A stretch of 64,000 bases of DNA from Rufibacter sp. LB8 (GCF_014876185.1 NZ_JADALJ010000001.1:3205501-3269500), one strand, 5' to 3'; counted from the stretch's first letter, positions 53,478 through 61,060 are shown. Numbers and translations: made by a program. The notes: generated from the letters alone by a model not told the origin.

Positions 53478-53723
53478 ATGTGGCAGGAGAAAGACAACCT
53501 GTTGGTGCGGCAGTTCACGTTCCAGAATTTTAAAGAGGCTTTCGCGTTTATGACCGAGGTGGCCGCTATTGCTGAAGAATTGGACCATCACCCGTGGTGG
53601 AGCAACGTCTACCAGAAAGTGGAAATCAGGCTCACAACTTATGACGCCGGTCGAACCGTAACTCAGAAAGACCATGACTTGGCGCAGCGCATTGATGAGG
53701 TGGCGGGGAAATTCAGTGTCTAA
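53478..53723 (+). CDS. Pterin-4a-carbinolamine dehydratase-like protein
   Basis: An 81-residue member of the PCD/DCoH family that dehydrates 4a-hydroxy-tetrahydrobiopterin. I chose the ATG at 53478 (MWQEKDNLLVRQFTFQNFKE); a longer in-frame reading runs back through the dispersed palindrome and is not credible. The signature ELDHHPWWSNVYQKVEIRLT with the later T(V)TQKDHDLAQ is typical; the active-site HH (residues 37-38 or so) is present. No phenylalanine hydroxylase is in the window, so it may act in another pterin pathway. Confidence 0.9.
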   Translation: MWQEKDNLLVRQFTFQNFKEAFAFMTEVAAIAEELDHHPWWSNVYQKVEIRLTTYDAGRTVTQKDHDLAQRIDEVAGKFSV

Positions 53724-53724
53724 T

Positions 53725-53764
53725 TCCGTTTTAGTGCTCATTTCTGAAAACGAAGCCAAAAACG
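53725..53764. repeat. Dispersed 40-bp palindrome, copy 23
   Basis: Left arm CCGTTTTAGTGCTCATTT, right arm AAACGAAGCCAAAAACGG. It begins 2 bp past the stop of the pterin dehydratase. Confidence 0.86.
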
Positions 53765-53777
53765 GAACCTAAGAAAA

Positions 53778-53816
53778 GTCCCCTCTCCCCCTGGGAGAGG
53801 GTTAGGGTGAGGGAGC
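53778..53816. repeat. CT-rich hairpin with GGGTTAGGGTGAGGG tail, copy 2
   Basis: Stem CCCTCTCCC/GGGAGAGGG followed by TTAGGGTGAGGGAG. Same layout as 32724 and 54232. Confidence 0.75.
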
Positions 53817-53899
53817 ATTTCCAAAACCAAAGTTTTCAGGCTCAGAGCAATTAACTTTCCTCTCACTTTCCTTCTAAAGGTTGTCTTGAAAAACCAATG

Positions 53900-54021
53900 A
53901 ATAGGCCCTAGCTTCAGCCAGGGTACACCAGAAAAAACGGTTTCGGCTTTAGCCAAAGACTATTTTGGCTAAAGCCGAAATTTCTCCCGTAAGCAAACCC
54001 TGGCTGAAGCCAGGGCCTATT
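53900..54021. repeat. Nested 122-bp palindrome
   Basis: Outer arms of 25 bp (53900-53924, starting AATAGGCCCTAGCTTCAGCC, and 53997-54021), 24 of 25 complementary, enclose an inner palindrome of two perfect 17-bp arms, TTTCGGCTTTAGCCAAA and TTTGGCTAAAGCCGAAA (53941-53980). It could form a cruciform or a long RNA hairpin with a side stem. No ORF. Not recognised. Confidence 0.85.
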
Positions 54022-54089
54022 GAGCCCTTTAATACCAGACTATTCTGATAAATAAACCTCACGTTTTCACCCAGCTACCGTTTTCCCCT

Positions 54090-54121
54090 CATCCTACCCT
54101 TCTCCCTTAGGGAGAAGGAAC
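54090..54121. repeat. CT-rich hairpin with G-rich tail, reverse copy 3
   Basis: On the minus strand it reads TTCTCCC-TAA-GGGAGAA then GGGTAGGATGAGGGG, the same layout in the opposite orientation. Confidence 0.65.
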
Positions 54122-54180
54122 TGCGCTTTTCTGGTTGGAAATTGGTTGTTTTCATAGCGTAGGCAGCGCCAGCGTTCCTA

Positions 54181-54216
54181 CTTTTTGCTTCATTTCCCAA
54201 AACGAGCCCGAAAACG
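54181..54216. repeat. Dispersed 40-bp palindrome, partial copy 24
   Basis: Right arm AAACGAGCCCGAAAACGC is intact; the left arm is reduced to TTTTTGCTTCATTTCCC. Confidence 0.65.
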
Positions 54217-54231
54217 CATCCTTCAAAAAAG

Positions 54232-54263
54232 CCCTCTCCGTTGGGGAGGGGTTGGGGTGGGGC
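54232..54263. repeat. CT-rich hairpin with G-rich tail, copy 4
   Basis: Stem CCCTCTCC-GTT-GGGGAGGGG followed by TTGGGGTGGGG, 23 bp upstream of the rsmI start. Confidence 0.65.
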
Positions 54264-54285
54264 CATTTTTCCTTATCTTTGAACT

Positions 54286-54978
54286 ATGGCTGAACCCATA
54301 GAAGAGACCGTTCTGTATTTAGTGCCCACGCCCATCGGGAACCTGGAGGATATTACCCTGCGGGCCATCCGGATTTTGAAGGAAGTGGACGTGGTGCTGG
54401 CCGAGGACACGCGTACCTCCGGCAAGCTGCTGCACCATCTGGGCATTGACAAACGCATGCACAGCCACCATCTGCACAACGAGCACAGAGCCGTGGCGCA
54501 CCTGGTGGAACGCCTGAAGAAAGGCGAGAAAATGGCCATGGTCTCAGACGCGGGCACGCCCGGTATCTCTGACCCCGGTTTTCTGCTGGTGCGCGAATGC
54601 GTGAAGGAAGGCATCAAGATTGAATGTCTGCCCGGCCCCACCGCTTTTGTGCCCGCCCTGGTCAAATCTGGGTTCAGCACAGATAGGTTTACGTTTGAAG
54701 GGTTTCTGCCCGTGAAGAAAGGCCGGCAGACGCGCCTGAAAAGTTTGCAAGACGAGGAACGGACCATGATTTTCTACGAATCGCCGCACCGGGTACTCAA
54801 GACGCTAGAGCAGTTCAAAGAGTACTTTGGGGCAGACCGGCAAGCCTCGGTGAGCCGCGAAATCAGCAAAATGTTTGAGGAGACCCTGAACGGAACCTTA
54901 GAAGAGTTAGTCACTATTTTTACCACCAAAGCCATTAAGGGCGAATTTGTCTTGGTTGTCAATGGGAAGAAATCATAA
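54286..54978 (+). CDS. rsmI: RsmI, 16S rRNA (cytidine-1402-2'-O)-methyltransferase
   Basis: SAM-dependent enzyme of the tetrapyrrole methylase fold that 2'-O-methylates C1402 of 16S rRNA in the decoding centre. 230 residues. Motifs: VPTPIGNLEDITLRAI (N-terminal signature), LAEDTRTSGKLL, VSDAGTPGISDPG (the SAM-binding loop) and ESPHRVLKTL. Its 3' end overlaps lnt by 17 bases, so the genes are coupled. The length is slightly short of the common 280 as the C-terminal extension is missing, as seen in Bacteroidota. Confidence 0.95.
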   Translation: MAEPIEETVLYLVPTPIGNLEDITLRAIRILKEVDVVLAEDTRTSGKLLHHLGIDKRMHSHHLHNEHRAVAHLVERLKKGEKMAMVSDAGTPGISDPGFLLVRECVKEGIKIECLPGPTAFVPALVKSGFSTDRFTFEGFLPVKKGRQTRLKSLQDEERTMIFYESPHRVLKTLEQFKEYFGADRQASVSREISKMFEETLNGTLEELVTIFTTKAIKGEFVLVVNGKKS

Positions 54979-56584
54979 ATACTATTTGCCGCTGCTGGCA
55001 TTTTTGAGTGCGTTTTTGCTGTGGTTGGGCTGGCCGGTGAAGCCGCTGGCGTTTGTGCTGTTTGTGGGTTTCGTGCCGTTTCTGTATTTGGAGCAGGCCA
55101 TCTCCCGCAAAGACAAACCCAAACGTGGCCGCACCTTCTTTAAGTACTCTTATCTCACTTTCCTGCTCTGGAACGCTTTCACTACCTATTGGGTGAGTTA
55201 TTCCACCATCTTCGGCGGCGTGGCGGCGGTTTTGACCAACTCTCTATTAATGTGTTTGCCCATGCTGGCCTTTTTCTGGACCAAGCGCGCCGCCGGCAAG
55301 GTGCTGGGGTATCTGAGTTTGCCCGTGTTCTGGATTGCGTTTGAACAATTTCACCTGAACTGGGATTTAAGCTGGCCCTGGCTTACGCTGGGCAATGGTT
55401 TTGCCGCGGTGCCCGGTTGGGTGCAGTGGTATGAATATACCGGCTTCCTGGGCGGTTCTGTTTGGGTGTGGGCGGTGAATCTGCTCGTTTTCTGGGCGAT
55501 GACCAGCAAGACCAAAAGGTGGCACAAAGCGCAACTAGCCGTTTGGATGGTGACGGTCCCCTTGGTCTGGTCTTTCTACATCGGCAATAACTACCAGGAG
55601 CAAGGCGAGGCTGCCGAAGTGGTGGTGGTGCAGCCCAACGTGGACCCTTATAAAGAAAAATTTGAAGGCGCCGAAGGCCACATTCCGTTTGAGCAGCAGC
55701 TGGCCCGGTTGATAAAATTGTCTGAACAGCAGATTACGCCCAACACCAAATTCGTGTTGTGGCCGGAGACGTCTATTAGCAATGGGCTGAACTGGGAAGA
55801 AGGTTTTGCCGGAAGTCCGTTGCGCTATACGTTGCAGGATTTCCTGAACCGTCACCCGGGCGTAGAATTGGTGTCAGGCATCACCTCGGGCCAGATGTAC
55901 GTTGATTCTACCAAGAAAAGCGTGACGGCCCGGTATCATCCGCAGGTGGGCTATTATGACGTGTTCAACGCGGCGCTCCACCTTCCGCAGAGCGGCAACG
56001 CGGCCTTCTACCATAAATCTAAACTGGTGCCCGGCGTGGAGAAAATGCCTTACCCTGCGTTCTTCAGTTTTCTGGGTGGCCTGGCCATTGACCTGGGCGG
56101 AAGCGTAGGCAGTTACGGTTTACAGGAAGAGCGCTCCGTTTTCCGGCACGCACAGAAACCAGAGTTGGCGGGCGCGCCGGTCATCTGCTATGAATCTATC
56201 TACGGCGAATACGTGAGCGATTACGTGCGCGCCGGAGCCAGCGCCATTTTCATCATCACCAATGACGCCTGGTGGAGCGACAGCCCCGGCTACAAACAGC
56301 ATTTGCAGTACGCCAGCCTTCGGGCTATTGAGACGCGCCGCGCCGTGGCCCGGTCGGCCAATACGGGTATCTCGGGCTTCATCAATCAGAAAGGCGAGCT
56401 GGGGCAGAAGTCAGATTGGTGGGTGCAGGCGGCGCTCAGAGATACCATTCTGTTCAACCAGTCCCAGACGTTTTACACACGTTACGGCGAGTTTATTGGC
56501 CACGGAAGCCAGTGGCTGGCCCTCGGGTTTCTGGTGGCCGCCGTGGTGCTGGGTATTGGCAACCGCCGGAAAAGTACGTATTAA
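54962..56584 (+). CDS. lnt: Apolipoprotein N-acyltransferase
   Basis: Inner membrane enzyme that adds the third acyl chain to lipoproteins; 540 residues. I chose the ATG at 54962 (MGRNHKYYLPLLAFLSAFLL); the longer in-frame start is TTG. About seven membrane helices in the first 205 residues precede the periplasmic nitrilase domain with the triad Glu269 (LWPETS), Lys352 (YHKSKLVPG) and Cys409 (VICYES). VPGVEKMPY stands where VPFGEYVP is usual. Overlaps rsmI by 17 bases; 39 bp before suhB. Many lipoproteins in the window are its potential substrates. Confidence 0.95.
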   Translation: MGRNHKYYLPLLAFLSAFLLWLGWPVKPLAFVLFVGFVPFLYLEQAISRKDKPKRGRTFFKYSYLTFLLWNAFTTYWVSYSTIFGGVAAVLTNSLLMCLPMLAFFWTKRAAGKVLGYLSLPVFWIAFEQFHLNWDLSWPWLTLGNGFAAVPGWVQWYEYTGFLGGSVWVWAVNLLVFWAMTSKTKRWHKAQLAVWMVTVPLVWSFYIGNNYQEQGEAAEVVVVQPNVDPYKEKFEGAEGHIPFEQQLARLIKLSEQQITPNTKFVLWPETSISNGLNWEEGFAGSPLRYTLQDFLNRHPGVELVSGITSGQMYVDSTKKSVTARYHPQVGYYDVFNAALHLPQSGNAAFYHKSKLVPGVEKMPYPAFFSFLGGLAIDLGGSVGSYGLQEERSVFRHAQKPELAGAPVICYESIYGEYVSDYVRAGASAIFIITNDAWWSDSPGYKQHLQYASLRAIETRRAVARSANTGISGFINQKGELGQKSDWWVQAALRDTILFNQSQTFYTRYGEFIGHGSQWLALGFLVAAVVLGIGNRRKSTY

Positions 56585-56623
56585 CTTGCAGCGCTTCGCG
56601 CGAAAGCCATTTCCCCTATTCCC

Positions 56624-57427
56624 ATGGAAAACTTATCAGATTTACGCGACCAGGTAGTGCAACTCACCAAGAAAGTTGGTCAGTTCATTCAGACCGAGGC
56701 CGCCTCTTTTGACATTCAGAAACTGGAGCACAAAGGCCTCAACGACCTAGTTTCCTACGTGGACAAAGAAGCCGAAAAGCAACTGGTGGCTAAACTGAGA
56801 GAATTGCTGCCCCAGGCCGGTTTCATCACCGAGGAAGGCACCGAGGGCGCGGTTCGCAAAGACGAATACAACTGGATTATTGACCCGCTGGACGGCACAA
56901 CCAACTTCATTCACGGCCTGCCCATCTACGCGGTGAGCATCGCGCTCATGCACCACCAGGAACTGGTCTTGGGCGTGGTCTATGACATCTGCCGTGACGA
57001 ATGTTTCCATGCCATTAAAGGCGGCGGCGCGTTCTGCAACCAAAACCGTATCTCGGTATCCAAAGCGCCCGCGCTCAAAGACGGCCTCATTGCCACCGGT
57101 TTCCCTTTCTACAGCTTTGATTTGCTGCAGAAATACCTGCAAATGATGGGCGCGTTCATGCAAAATTGCCACGGTCTGCGCCGCCTGGGCTCCGCCGCGC
57201 TGGACTTGGCCTACGTGGCTTGCGGCCGATTTGAAGGCTATTTTGAGTACAACATCAACTCCTATGACGTGGCCGGCGGCGCTATCATTGTGCAGGAAGC
57301 CGGCGGTCAGGTCACCGATTTCAAAGGTGGCCAAGACTACGTGTTCGGGCGCGAAATCTGCGTAAGCAACAGCCCCGCCGTGCAGCAGGAAATGCTGGCC
57401 TTGATTGAGCCTTTCTGGAAGGAATAG
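56624..57427 (+). CDS. Inositol monophosphatase family protein
   Basis: A 267-residue Mg-dependent phosphatase (IMPase/SuhB family). Metal-binding motifs: ITEEGTEG (Glu70, Glu71), DPLDGTTNFIHG (87-98, with Asp87 and Asp90) and near the C-terminus YDVAGGAIIVQEAGG with the third Asp. Substrates in the family include inositol phosphates, 3'-phosphoadenosine 5'-phosphate and others. It follows lnt by 39 bp and probably belongs to that operon; a palindrome closes it. Confidence 0.93.
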   Translation: MENLSDLRDQVVQLTKKVGQFIQTEAASFDIQKLEHKGLNDLVSYVDKEAEKQLVAKLRELLPQAGFITEEGTEGAVRKDEYNWIIDPLDGTTNFIHGLPIYAVSIALMHHQELVLGVVYDICRDECFHAIKGGGAFCNQNRISVSKAPALKDGLIATGFPFYSFDLLQKYLQMMGAFMQNCHGLRRLGSAALDLAYVACGRFEGYFEYNINSYDVAGGAIIVQEAGGQVTDFKGGQDYVFGREICVSNSPAVQQEMLALIEPFWKE

Positions 57428-57433
57428 AAGTTT

Positions 57434-57473
57434 CCGTTTTCGGCTTCATTTCCGGAAACGGAACCAAAAACGG
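57434..57473. repeat. Dispersed 40-bp palindrome, copy 25
   Basis: Left arm CCGTTTTCGGCTTCATTT, right arm AAACGGAACCAAAAACGG. 6 bp past the phosphatase stop. Confidence 0.86.
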
Positions 57474-57506
57474 GTAGAATAACACATTCAATTCATTACA
57501 TCCAAC

Positions 57507-58640
57507 ATGGGCGAAACGATCTTCCTGCTAAGTGAAAATGGGAAACTGGTGGAGTTGAACGAGGCCAACTACATTTCAGAAGACTTATTGCAGTCTTTAC
57601 TGGCAAATTACCCCAGCCTTATCTCTGGAAGCCAAATCAACAAAGAGAATCCTAGGCGCTGGCTTTTAGTCTCAAGGGAATTTGGCGTTCCAGACGATGC
57701 CAATGCAGGCAACCGCTGGTCCCTGGACCATCTGTTCATTGACCAAGACGGTATTCCTACGTTGGTGGAAGTGAAACGCAGCACAGACTCCAGAATCAGG
57801 CGCGAAGTGATTGGCCAAATCTTAGACTATGCCGCTAACGCCGTCACCTATTGGTCTATAGAAGAAATCCAACACAGGTTTGAGTTGCAATGCAAAGCGA
57901 AAGGAAGTGACCAAGAATTGATATTGGGGGATTTTCTGCAAGGCGAAATGGAACCGGAGCAATTCTGGGAACTGACCAAAACTAACCTCAGGGCAGGCAA
58001 AGTCAGAATGCTGATCATCGCAGATAAAATCCCGAAGGAATTGCAGCGCATCATTGAGTTTCTGAACGAACAAATGCAAACCGCTGAGATTCTGGGTCTG
58101 GAGATAAAGCAGTTCATTGGCCAAGACAACCTGAAAACACTGGTGCCAAGAGTGATTGGCCAAACCACGGTGGCGGAAGATTTAAAAAGTATCTCAAAAG
58201 GGCGGGCAGAGCAATGGACGCAAGAGACTTTTTTTGCGGAGCTTACCAAACTGTGCGGCACCCATGAAGCTTCTATAGCAAAACGATTACTGGAATTTGT
58301 AGAACCTAAAGTCACCAGAATTAGGTATGGCCGAGGCCACCAACTAGGTTCTTACCAACCCGTTTACCATAGAAACGGCCATGATTACCGCCTATTTGGA
58401 ATCTGGACAAGCGGTTACATAGAAACGTACTTCCAGTATTACAAAGACCAACCTGCCTTTAAAGAAGAAAGCAAGCGGTTAGAGTTCTTGGAGCGCTTGA
58501 ACCAGATTGAAGGGGTAAATATTTCCAGAGACAAGATTGCGCTCCGGCCAAGTTTCAAGTTGAACCTTTTGGCTGATGAATCGCAATTGCAGAAATTTAT
58601 GCAAGTAGTGGATTGGCTTTTAGAGGAAATTAAAAAATAA
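57507..58640 (+). CDS. Stand-alone PD-(D/E)XK nuclease-fold protein
   Basis: A 377-residue protein. The nuclease motif is DHLFIDQDGIPTLVEVKRST: Asp74, then Glu88-Val-Lys90, followed by RREVIGQILDYAANAVTYW with the conserved Gln of the helix. This is the RecB/NucS-like arrangement of a metal-dependent DNase. Residues 115-250 are a helical region and 270-377 another domain starting TRIRYGRGHQLGSYQPVY, not recognised. No helicase, methylase or toxin partner is adjacent, so its role (repair, defence or other) is open. It is bracketed by dispersed palindromes on both sides. Confidence 0.82.
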   Translation: MGETIFLLSENGKLVELNEANYISEDLLQSLLANYPSLISGSQINKENPRRWLLVSREFGVPDDANAGNRWSLDHLFIDQDGIPTLVEVKRSTDSRIRREVIGQILDYAANAVTYWSIEEIQHRFELQCKAKGSDQELILGDFLQGEMEPEQFWELTKTNLRAGKVRMLIIADKIPKELQRIIEFLNEQMQTAEILGLEIKQFIGQDNLKTLVPRVIGQTTVAEDLKSISKGRAEQWTQETFFAELTKLCGTHEASIAKRLLEFVEPKVTRIRYGRGHQLGSYQPVYHRNGHDYRLFGIWTSGYIETYFQYYKDQPAFKEESKRLEFLERLNQIEGVNISRDKIALRPSFKLNLLADESQLQKFMQVVDWLLEEIKK

Positions 58641-58696
58641 AGAACTCCCCGTTTTGGGGCTCATTTCTGGAAATGAGCCCCAAAACGGGGAGTTCT
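58641..58696. repeat. Dispersed 40-bp palindrome, extended perfect variant copy 26
   Basis: A 56-bp inverted repeat, starting AGAACTCCCCGTTTTGGGGC on the left and ending in the exact complement on the right. Relative to the canonical copy both arms carry compensated changes (CGGGGC to GGGGC, CCCG to CCCC). It begins 1 bp past one stop and lies 19 bp from the convergent stop. Confidence 0.94.
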
Positions 58697-58714
58697 GTTT
58701 AAAGCACTTTGGAG

Positions 58715-58978
58715 TTAGTCAAACAACTCGCTCAGGAAAGATTTTTTCTTGTAAGGCTTGTTGTGGTGTTGGTCATGATGGCGTTGGTCGCCGTAGCCGT
58801 ATTTCTTGTAGTCAGAATCATAGTTTTCTTTCTTGGAGTAGTGCTCGCCGGAGCGCTCAATGATTTTCTCCAGTTCACCGCGGTCCAGCCAAATGCCGCG
58901 GCATTTGGGGCAGTAGTCAATCTCAATTCCGTTTTTATCGCTCATTAAAAGCGTTTCTTGGCAGGCGGGGCATTTCAT
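58715..58978 (-). CDS. Zinc-ribbon (zf-TFIIB) domain protein
   Basis: An 87-residue protein starting at the ATG at 58978 (MKCPACQETLLMSDKNGIEI); an earlier in-frame start would add 21 residues outside the domain. Zinc ligands: CPAC (Cys3, Cys6) and CPKC (Cys23, Cys26), then GIWLDRGELEKII, the zf-TFIIB hallmark. The C-terminus is rich in His, Tyr, Lys and Asp (HHDQHHNKPYKKK), a possible metal-binding tail. Function unknown. Confidence 0.87.
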   Translation of the reverse strand: MKCPACQETLLMSDKNGIEIDYCPKCRGIWLDRGELEKIIERSGEHYSKKENYDSDYKKYGYGDQRHHDQHHNKPYKKKSFLSELFD

Positions 58979-59153
58979 AGGCGTTGGGTTAGATGCTGGT
59001 GACACATTGGGTTCCTTTCTAGAACGCCCCGCGCAAGGCACTTAGTATGGCTGGGGAAGAGCGGCCCGCGCAGTAAAACGCGTAAAGCAGGTGAAATTCC
59101 CGGTTATCGTTCCCAAAGCCGCTTTCAGGGAGGTGAATTCATTTCCGGTATTT

Positions 59154-59193
59154 CCGTTTTCGGGCTCATTTCTGGAAACGAAGCCAAAAACGG
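59154..59193. repeat. Dispersed 40-bp palindrome, copy 27
   Basis: Left arm CCGTTTTCGGGCTCATTT, right arm AAACGAAGCCAAAAACGG. It lies between divergent genes, about 84 bp upstream of the 59277 start. Confidence 0.86.
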
Positions 59194-59276
59194 ACGTGCG
59201 CCCTGCGCAAAATTTCCACCATTTCGGGGCCAACCCTTAAACTATTTGTACCTTTGTGGGCGTTAAGGGAAGTGAC

Positions 59277-59462
59277 ATGGTACAGGAACTCATCATCTTT
59301 ATGGTATTTGCGCTGGCGGCGGGCTACATGCTGCGGCTAGGCTATCAATCGTTTTTCTCCAAAGACGCGGGTTGCGCCAAAGGCTGCGGAAGCGCGTGCT
59401 CTACCATTGACCTCAAGAAAATAGAGGAGCAGATGCGGGCCAAACAGGCGCAGGCTAAATAA
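59277..59462 (+). CDS. FeoB-associated Cys-rich membrane protein
   Basis: A 61-residue protein starting at the ATG at 59277 (MVQELIIFMVFALAAGYMLR); the earlier in-frame start is GTG and adds seven polar residues. One membrane helix (4-20) is followed by a Cys cluster CAKGCGSACS (four Cys) and a charged helix. This is the FeoB-associated Cys-rich family, usually next to feoB; no feoB lies here, so iron transport is only a guess. Confidence 0.82.
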   Translation: MVQELIIFMVFALAAGYMLRLGYQSFFSKDAGCAKGCGSACSTIDLKKIEEQMRAKQAQAK

Positions 59463-59489
59463 CTCAGCCATTCTATTGAAAGTGCCGCT

Positions 59490-59520
59490 AGCCATTCCTC
59501 TGGAGTGGCTTTTTCTTTTT
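59490..59520 (+). terminator. Rho-independent terminator of the Cys-rich gene
   Basis: Stem AGCCATTCC/GGAGTGGCT (one wobble) with a 3-nt loop and trailing TTTTCTTTTT, about 28 bp past the stop. Confidence 0.78.
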
Positions 59521-59531
59521 GCGGGGCATTT

Positions 59532-59571
59532 CCGTTTTCGGGCTCATTTCTAGAAACGGAGCCAAAAACGC
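59532..59571. repeat. Dispersed 40-bp palindrome, copy 28
   Basis: Left arm CCGTTTTCGGGCTCATTT, right arm AAACGGAGCCAAAAACGC. It follows the terminator of the Cys-rich gene. Confidence 0.86.
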
Positions 59572-59691
59572 GGGTCAGCCAGGCACGGCGTTTCTAAATA
59601 TATTTTTCCTTGAATATGGCTGGCAACCCGCGGCGGGTTTTACGTATAGTGGGAGTGTAGCAAAGATCCAACTACCTTAACATACTGAACC

Positions 59692-60030
59692 ATGCAAGAC
59701 AAGGAAGAAGAAAGAAGCCTGATCAACGTAGAGCACCGCCTGCACAAAGAAGGGTATACCGCCGATTTTAGGGTGAGCGAAGACAACCAATTGCTGAGCC
59801 TCAAAGACAACAAAAGCTACGGCGTGACTGATGTGAAAATTGTGGATTTCTACCGTTTTGAAGGCGAAACCAACCCAGATGACATGTCTATTCTGTACGC
59901 CATTGAATGCAATGACGGCACCAAAGGCACCATCTCCAACTCCTACGGCCCGTACGCCGACCAAGGCGTGGACGCGTTCCTGAAACAAGTGGAAGACCTA
60001 GGCAAAAATCTGGACAAAGCCAGCAAGTAA
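59692..60030 (+). CDS. Conserved hypothetical protein (YRFEG family)
   Basis: A 112-residue soluble protein. The segments EGYTADFRVSEDNQLLSLKD and VDFYRFEGETNPDDMSILYA followed by ECNDGTKGTI are typical of a small Bacteroidota family that is often misnamed a phosphoribosylpyrophosphate synthetase; none of the PRPP synthetase motifs are present. No function known. It stands alone between a palindrome and a strong hairpin. Confidence 0.75.
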   Translation: MQDKEEERSLINVEHRLHKEGYTADFRVSEDNQLLSLKDNKSYGVTDVKIVDFYRFEGETNPDDMSILYAIECNDGTKGTISNSYGPYADQGVDAFLKQVEDLGKNLDKASK

Positions 60031-60051
60031 CCCTAATTCCAACTTCTATTG

Positions 60052-60097
60052 AAAGCAGAAGCGGCAGGAGAATCTCTCTCCTGCCGCTTCTGCTTTT
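60052..60097. terminator. Bidirectional terminator between the YRFEG gene and mscS
   Basis: About 20-bp stem AAAGCAGAAGCGGCAGGAG/CTCCTGCCGCTTCTGCTTT with a short loop; TTTTTC follows on the plus strand. It ends directly at the mscS stop, between convergent genes. Confidence 0.9.
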
Positions 60098-61060
60098 TCA
60101 GCTTTCCTGGTCTGGGTTGTCTTCCTGCGGTTCCTGGTCAGTGGGTGGTTTGGTCTTGCCCAAAAGCGCGGGCATGGCCTCTTTGAGCTCAATAGACAGG
60201 TCTTTGCCGCCTTTAATCCCGAAGTTGAGCGTGGTGATAGGGAACGGAATCTCAATCTTGTGTTCGTCAAAGGCTTTCTTTATTCTGATGATGGCCTCGC
60301 TCTTGGCGTACACAAAATCGGTCTGGCGTTTGTACTGAATCCAGTAGCGCACCAAAAAATTGATGCTGCTGGCCCCAAACTCTTCGTAGACCACCTCTAC
60401 TTCCTTGCCCTCAATCTGGTTAGGAATGCCCACCATGGCCGCAATCACCACCTCGCGCACGCGTTCCAGGTCTTCGGCATAAGACACGCCCACTTTGAGG
60501 TCAATGCGCCTGATGCCGTAGTGCGTGAAATTGATAAGCGCCGATTCAAAGACCTTGCGGTTGGGCATTTTCACCAATTCGCCGGTCTGCCTTCTAATGT
60601 CAATGGTGCGCAGGTTGATGCGCTCAATCGTCCCGAAGTGCTCGTTGGTGTCAATCACGTCTCCCACCACAAACGGTTTCCGGACGGCAATAATCACCCC
60701 GGAAATAAAGTTGGCGGCAATGTCCTGAAACGCGAAACCCAGGGCCAGACCTATGATACCCGCACCCGCCAATAACGTGGTAACCGTTTTATCTAGTTTA
60801 AGGATGCTCAAGGCGAAGAAGATGCCCAGTGTGAGGGCGGCTACATAGACCGTGGTGCCTACCAGGTTGTTGAGCGCGCTGCTGTGCGTGAACCTAATCA
60901 AGAGTTTCTCTGAGGTTTTGCGCAGCAGGCGGGCCGTCACAAAAGACAGCACTATGACCAATGTGGCCAGAAAAAGCTCTGGCAGCATGAGCACCAACTG
61001 TTTAAACCAGCGCTCCAGTTTGCCCCATAAAAGATGAAAGGCTTCGTTTATTTCAACCAC
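60098..61060 (-). CDS. MscS family mechanosensitive channel
   Basis: A 320-residue small-conductance mechanosensitive channel. Three membrane helices lie in residues 20-130, the third being the pore-lining TM3 (GAGIIGLALGFAFQDIAANF, 98-117), with the Gly/Ala packing of MscS. The beta domain follows (RKPFVVGDVIDTNEHFGTIE ... PNRKVFESALINFTH). A Gln/Asp/Glu/Pro-rich tail ends the protein. It releases solutes at hypo-osmotic shock. Transcribed alone. Confidence 0.93.
   Translation of the reverse strand: MVEINEAFHLLWGKLERWFKQLVLMLPELFLATLVIVLSFVTARLLRKTSEKLLIRFTHSSALNNLVGTTVYVAALTLGIFFALSILKLDKTVTTLLAGAGIIGLALGFAFQDIAANFISGVIIAVRKPFVVGDVIDTNEHFGTIERINLRTIDIRRQTGELVKMPNRKVFESALINFTHYGIRRIDLKVGVSYAEDLERVREVVIAAMVGIPNQIEGKEVEVVYEEFGASSINFLVRYWIQYKRQTDFVYAKSEAIIRIKKAFDEHKIEIPFPITTLNFGIKGGKDLSIELKEAMPALLGKTKPPTDQEPQEDNPDQES

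Larger units (their letters stand above)
53724..54285. other. 562-bp repeat-rich spacer upstream of rsmI
   Basis: No gene. It holds dispersed palindromes (53725, partial 54181), three CT-rich hairpins with a G-rich tail (53778, 54090, 54232) and the nested 122-bp palindrome (53900-54021). Together with 25269-25972 this is one of two repeat islands. Confidence 0.8.

Noticed and set aside
53298-53723. A longer N-terminus for the pterin dehydratase
   Set aside because: The extra 60 codons run through a dispersed palindrome, and their translation does not fit the family. The ATG at 53478 gives the normal length.
59692-60030. A phosphoribosylpyrophosphate synthetase
   Set aside because: The protein is a third of the required length and lacks the PRPP-binding motif. 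The name is a common misannotation of this small family.
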